Source: Anaeromyxobacter dehalogenans 2CP-C (lineage in GTDB: Bacteria; Myxococcota; Myxococcia; Myxococcales; Anaeromyxobacteraceae). Taken from it: a DNA stretch of 64,000 nt. This document shows positions 60,296-64,000 of this stretch, piece by piece (the first letter of the stretch is position 1; each line of letters begins with the position of its first letter). Below the pieces are notes generated by a model that was given only the letters and a program-made list of their open reading frames with translations, had not been told where the DNA came from and did not search any database. The stretch covers positions 2,419,001-2,483,000 of the forward strand of contig NC_007760.1 in the NCBI RefSeq assembly GCF_000013385.1. Reading direction: 5' to 3'. The position numbers were made by a program, and so were the translations under genes.

Positions 60296-62842
60296 TCACG
60301 GATCGGCCGTCCCGTCGCCCGGCGCCGCGCGGCAGCCCGCCTCGAGGACCCGCGCGAGCGTGGCGGGATCGAGGGGCTTCTCCACCCGGGCGTTCGGGAC
60401 CCGCTCCAGGAACTCGCGCGCGCGCGCGGTGAAGGCGCCGCCGGTCATGAACACGATGCGCGCCGCCTGGCCGGGGTCGAGCTCCTGGACCGACGCGTGG
60501 ACGTCCATCCCGGCCAGCTCCGGCATCATCAGGTCGCAGAGGATGACGTCCCAGCGCTCGCCCGAGTGGAGCCGCCGCAGCGCCTGCGCCGGGTCGGTGC
60601 TCACGTCCACCGTGCAGTCGCGCGACAGCGTCCGGCCGATGGCGCGCGCCACCAGCGGATCGTCGTCGAGCACCAGCACCCGCCGCCGCGGCGGCACGGC
60701 CGGCCTCGCGGACGCCTCGTCGGGACCGGCCGCGGCGCCGGCCGGCGCCGGCGGGAGCAGCACCCGGAACCGGCTCCCCCGCCCGACCTCCGTCTCGACG
60801 TGGATCTCGCCGCCCAGCGCCTTCACGATGCCGTGGCAGATCGACAGGCCCAGCCCCGTCCCCTCCCCCACGCCCTTGGTGGTGAAGAACGGGTCGAAGA
60901 TCCGGGGCAGCACGTCGGGCGCGATGCCGGTGCCGGTGTCGGCCACCGCCACCTCGACGCGCCCGTCCGCGGCGAGCGCGGTGGAGACCTCGATCCGGTT
61001 CGCGCCCGGGTCGCCCTCGGGGATGGCGTGGGCGGCGTTCACGATCAGGTTGAGCATCACCTGGCCGATCCGCGCCTCGCTCGCCAGGACCCGCGGGACC
61101 GGCCCGAACCGCACGATCACCTGCGCGCGCCCGGCGGTGAGCGTGCCCGTCATCTTGAGGCAGCCCTCGACGACGCGCACCACGTCCACCGGCTCGAGCC
61201 GGTCGTCCTCGGCGCGCGAGAACGCCTTCAGGTCGCGCACGATGTGGCGGACGCGGTCGGCGCCGGCCAGCGCCTCGCGCAGCGCCTGGAGCGCCTCGAC
61301 CAGCGGCGCCTCCCGCCGCGCGTCCACCGACCGCAGCCGCTCCAGCGCGAAGGCCACGTTGCCGTACACGTAGGTGAGCGGGTTGTTCACCTCGTGGGCC
61401 ACGCCGGCCGCCATCGTCCCCAGCGACGCCATGCGCTCGGCGACCTGCACCCGCGCCTGCATCTCCCGCCGCTCGGTGACGTCGCGGGTGACGCCGATGG
61501 CGCCGAGCACCTGCCCGCCGGCGCTCCACAGCAGGCTGAAGCGCGACTCCGCCTGGACCCGCCGCCCGTCCTTCGCCACCACCTCGTGCTCGATGAGAGC
61601 GTCGGCGAACGGCTGCGCGTGCGGCGCCACCGCGCCGAGCCGCGCGAGCGCCGAGCGGATCCGCTCGATCGACGGCGGCGAGAGGAGCCGCGGCCAGCGG
61701 ACGCGGCAGGCCTCCTCCGGCGTCCACCCGGCCAGCCGCTGCACCGCCGGGCTCACGTAGGTGAGGCGGCGCGCGGCGTCCACCATCCAGATCACGTCGG
61801 TGGCGCTCTCGGCCAGCAGCCGGAACCGGGTCTCCTGCTCGGCGAGGTCCTGCACCGCCGCCTGGTGCCGGCGCCAGGCGCGCAGCGTCAGCCAGGCCGC
61901 GGCGGCGGTGAGCAGGCCGAAGGCGGCCAGCACGGTCGTGGCGAGCAGCGTGGAGCGGCGCCAGGCGGCGAGGTAGTCGTCGAACGCGAGCCCCACGATC
62001 ACGAGGTGCCCGGTGCGCGGCATCCGCCGGAACGTGAAGGTGCGCTCGATGCCGTCCACCGCCACGCCGGAGTAGGTCGCGGACCGGTGGCCGTCGCGGA
62101 GCAGCGCCTGCAGCTCGGGGGAGACGGTGCGGTCGCCGAGCGCGATGGACGCGCCGGAGCTCTGCCGGCGCACGACGACGCCGAGGTCGGGGTCGCGCAG
62201 CACGATGACGCCCCGCGCGCCCACGTCGTAGCCGTCGAACGCGCGGGCGAGGTCCTCCAGCAGCACGCTCGCGACCGCCACGCCGGCGAAGGTCCCGTCG
62301 GCGTGCCGGAGCGCGCGCGCCAGGACCAGCTGCGGCCGGTCGGTGAGCCGGCCGACGATGGGCCTCGAGACGACCACGCCGAGGCCGGGCTCGGCCCGCA
62401 GCCGCCGGAAGTAGTCGCGGTCGGAGACGTCGGTCACGATGCCCGGGGGCGTGTCGCGGCCGTGCGCCAGCACGCCGTCCGCGTCGAACGTGTCGAGCGC
62501 GTGGAGCTGCGGGATGCGGCCGCGCTGGCGGGCCAGGAAGTCGTCGAACGCGGGCCCGTCCACCCGGCCCCCGGCCGACTCGCGCTCGTACTCGTCCGCC
62601 ACGGTGAGCAGCGTCAGCCCGACCTTCTCGAAGACGCCGTCGAGGTACTGCTCCAGCGCGGCGGCGAGGTTCTGCGTGGCCGCGGTGGCGCGCTCGCGGT
62701 TGTGCAGGCGGCTCGCCTCCACGGACGAGCCGACCAGCAGGACGGCCAGCAGGTCGATGATCGCGACCGCCACCACCAGCGCCCCGGCTGCCCGGGACGA
62801 TGACCAGGCCGGCACCGGGGACCGTCTTTCTCCGTCGCTCAC
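60296..62842 (-). CDS. Cache-PAS hybrid histidine kinase with receiver
   Basis: The 848-residue sensor has a membrane helix at about 20-40, a large extracytoplasmic Cache-type domain (about 45-290), a second helix (about 299-320), a PAS domain (FRLLAESATDVIWMVDAARRLTYVSPAV..., about 340-460), the H-box VAHEVNNPLTYVYGNVAF with His483, an HATPase with N, G1 and G2 boxes (NAAHAI, DTGTGI, GEGTGLGLSI), and a C-terminal REC domain (VLVLDDDPLVARAIG, phospho-Asp in LCDLMMP). The GTG at 62842 has GGAG upstream and starts just before the first helix; a longer form begins at 62962. Confidence 0.9.
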   Translation of the reverse strand: MSDGERRSPVPAWSSSRAAGALVVAVAIIDLLAVLLVGSSVEASRLHNRERATAATQNLAAALEQYLDGVFEKVGLTLLTVADEYERESAGGRVDGPAFDDFLARQRGRIPQLHALDTFDADGVLAHGRDTPPGIVTDVSDRDYFRRLRAEPGLGVVVSRPIVGRLTDRPQLVLARALRHADGTFAGVAVASVLLEDLARAFDGYDVGARGVIVLRDPDLGVVVRRQSSGASIALGDRTVSPELQALLRDGHRSATYSGVAVDGIERTFTFRRMPRTGHLVIVGLAFDDYLAAWRRSTLLATTVLAAFGLLTAAAAWLTLRAWRRHQAAVQDLAEQETRFRLLAESATDVIWMVDAARRLTYVSPAVQRLAGWTPEEACRVRWPRLLSPPSIERIRSALARLGAVAPHAQPFADALIEHEVVAKDGRRVQAESRFSLLWSAGGQVLGAIGVTRDVTERREMQARVQVAERMASLGTMAAGVAHEVNNPLTYVYGNVAFALERLRSVDARREAPLVEALQALREALAGADRVRHIVRDLKAFSRAEDDRLEPVDVVRVVEGCLKMTGTLTAGRAQVIVRFGPVPRVLASEARIGQVMLNLIVNAAHAIPEGDPGANRIEVSTALAADGRVEVAVADTGTGIAPDVLPRIFDPFFTTKGVGEGTGLGLSICHGIVKALGGEIHVETEVGRGSRFRVLLPPAPAGAAAGPDEASARPAVPPRRRVLVLDDDPLVARAIGRTLSRDCTVDVSTDPAQALRRLHSGERWDVILCDLMMPELAGMDVHASVQELDPGQAARIVFMTGGAFTARAREFLERVPNARVEKPLDPATLARVLEAGCRAAPGDGTADP

Positions 62843-63005
62843 GCGCGCGCTCCGGGGGACCGGGGCCACGAGCCGACGGTCGAGCGGCGAGAGTACCCTC
62901 CGGACCGCGCGCTCGGAAGCGCCGGCCGGCTCCGGCGCGCCGCGGGCCGCCCCCGCGCTCACGGGACGGCCGGGCAGGTGCTCCCTCCTCCCACCCGGCG
63001 ACGCG

Positions 63006-63335
63006 CTACCCGGGGAGGAGCTCGCGGACCGCGTCCTCCAGGCGCGCCCGCGGCACCGCGCCGACGAGCTGCCGGGCCACCTTGCCGCCCATGAAGAAGA
63101 GCAGCGTCGGCATCGAGCGGATCCCGTACCGCTCGGCGGTGGCCGGGTGCCGCTCCACGTCGAGCGCGGCGACCTTCACGCGGCCGCGGTAGCCGCTCGC
63201 CAGCGCCTCCAGCGTGGGCGCGAGCGCCTTGCAGGGCGCGCACCACGCGGCGGTGAACTCCACCAGCACCGGCTCCGGCGCGGCCAGCACCTCGCGCTCG
63301 AACTCCGCGTCGCCGATCTCCATCACCGCCGCCAT
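63006..63335 (-). CDS. Thioredoxin
   Basis: The 109-residue protein is a canonical thioredoxin: EPVLVEFTAAWCAPCKALAPTLEALA with WCAPC at 31-35, the central VKVAALDVERHPATAERYGIRSMPTLLFF with cis-Pro76, and the C-terminal VGAVPRARLEDAVRELL. WCAPC instead of WCGPC occurs in some thioredoxins. It provides cytoplasmic disulfide reduction, perhaps as donor to the CcdA-type proteins; which partner is unknown. The start may be 63335 or the in-frame ATG at 63323. Confidence 0.92.
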   Translation of the reverse strand: MAAVMEIGDAEFEREVLAAPEPVLVEFTAAWCAPCKALAPTLEALASGYRGRVKVAALDVERHPATAERYGIRSMPTLLFFMGGKVARQLVGAVPRARLEDAVRELLPG

Positions 63336-63390
63336 GGCCGCCTCCGCCGCGCCGCCGGGCGGAGTGCCCGGCCGCCGCGCGGGACCGGAT

Positions 63391-64000
63391 CTACCCGCGC
63401 CGGCGCGCCGGGGCGACCGCCCGCGCCGGAACGCTGCGTTCCACGGCGGCCCCCGGACCCTCGGCCGGCGCGCGCCCCGGCGGATCCCAGGGCAGCGCCG
63501 CGGCGCCGCCCGACACCAGCTCGAGGAAGGCGCGGACCTTGGGCGCGAGGTGCCGGCCGCTCGGGTACACCGCGTGGACCGGCATGCCGGGCGGCGTCTC
63601 CGCCTCGAGCACGGCCACGAGCCGCCCGGACCGGACGTCCTCCGCGACGAGCGCCGCGGGCAGGCGCACCACGCCCAGCCCGGCGCGGGCGGCGAGCTGC
63701 CCCGCGCGCACGCTGGGCACGCGCAGGCGGCCGGCGGGGCGCACGGTCCGCGCCGTCGCGCCCGCGCCGAAGAACCACACCTCGTCGGTGCCCGCCTCGG
63801 CGAGCAGGATGCAATCATGCGCGCCCGCGTCCCCCTCGCCGCGCAGCGCGTCCGCGGTCGCGGGCGTGCCGCGGCGGGCCAGGTAGGCGGGGCTGGCGTA
63901 GCAGCCGGTGCGCAGCGTCCCGAGGCGCCGCGCCACCAGCGAGGAGTCGGCGAGCGGGCCGGTGCGCAGCGCGAGGTCGTGCTCCTCCGCGAGCAGGTCC
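63391..64000 (-). CDS. LysR-family regulator, N-terminal part beyond window
   Basis: The visible residues belong to a LysR-type substrate-binding domain: EHDLALRTGPLADSSLVARRLGTLRTGCYASPAYLARRGTPATADALRG, and SVRAGQLAARAGLGVVRLPAALVAEDVRSGRLVAVLEAETPPGMPVHAVYPSGRHLAPKVRAFLELV. This matches the co-inducer-binding half of regulators of the CrgA/DsdC/PecT subgroup. The winged helix lies outside the window. It is downstream of, and on the opposite strand to, nothing informative. Confidence 0.88.
   Translation of the reverse strand, partial: DLLAEEHDLALRTGPLADSSLVARRLGTLRTGCYASPAYLARRGTPATADALRGEGDAGAHDCILLAEAGTDEVWFFGAGATARTVRPAGRLRVPSVRAGQLAARAGLGVVRLPAALVAEDVRSGRLVAVLEAETPPGMPVHAVYPSGRHLAPKVRAFLELVSGGAAALPWDPPGRAPAEGPGAAVERSVPARAVAPARRRG

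Overview
The window is very GC-rich, densely packed bacterial DNA with strong third-position G/C bias. Its gene content points to a respiratory deltaproteobacterium/myxobacterium, most likely Anaeromyxobacter. The signs are a membrane nitrate reductase operon led by a c-type cytochrome, a system II cytochrome c maturation protein (CcsBA), a CcdA-thioredoxin fusion, a futalosine-pathway menaquinone enzyme (MqnD), a bactofilin, PilZ and Cache/PAS signalling proteins and rubrerythrin. The genus call is inference; no rRNA or tRNA gene was seen.

Region 1 (1-24 kb) is a patchwork of small transcription units: a DUF4382-type lipoprotein (cut by the left edge), a one-domain asparaginase coupled to an MFS transporter, an ECF sigma/anti-sigma pair, CcdA-thioredoxin, a YbaK-type deacylase, small envelope proteins, a 589-residue protein of unknown function, type II NADH dehydrogenase, Tag glycosylase, a HipA-like kinase with DUF3037, an ABC-F protein, a ketopantoate-reductase-like gene coupled to a DUF4032 kinase-like gene, a REP-associated tyrosine transposase (RAYT), an RlmA-like methyltransferase, a bactofilin, an acyltransferase and a hemerythrin/PAS pair. 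Its intergenic gaps carry a short dispersed repeat, consensus CCGACCCAGAGTCRTTT. I count 13 good and 2 degenerate copies, in both orientations, all between 5.7 and 24.1 kb. One lies 100 bp upstream of the RAYT and supplies the stop codon of the preceding gene.

Region 2 (24-32.6 kb) is a compact operon: cytochrome c, narG, narH, narJ, narI, narK, closed by a strong hairpin. It encodes quinol-dependent nitrate respiration and nitrate/nitrite transport. A 22-bp-period direct repeat lies in the 485-bp gap upstream.

Region 3 (32.6-43.7 kb) holds a lytic transglycosylase, mqnD, a PilZ protein, a TSUP exporter, and a liv-type branched-chain amino-acid ABC operon in which LivM and LivG are fused. 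A DMT exporter and a YebC regulator follow.

Region 4 (43.7-64 kb) holds a chemoreceptor/CheW pair; a Tat-exported acetamidase/formamidase-family protein with a candidate c-di-GMP-I (GEMM) riboswitch leader; a MaoC-like hydratase; a LuxR regulator; a SnoaL-like protein; rubrerythrin; CcsBA; a RIO-type kinase next to an RGG-rich protein; two LysR regulators (one cut by the right edge); a CBS protein; a zinc-ribbon SDR lacking the usual catalytic tyrosine; a Cache-PAS hybrid histidine kinase; and a thioredoxin.

The best leads are the RAYT with its clustered repeats, the GEMM-like leader, the 22-bp direct repeats upstream of nar, and the RIO-kinase/RGG-protein pair. No clearly new multigene defence or biosynthetic system was recognised.
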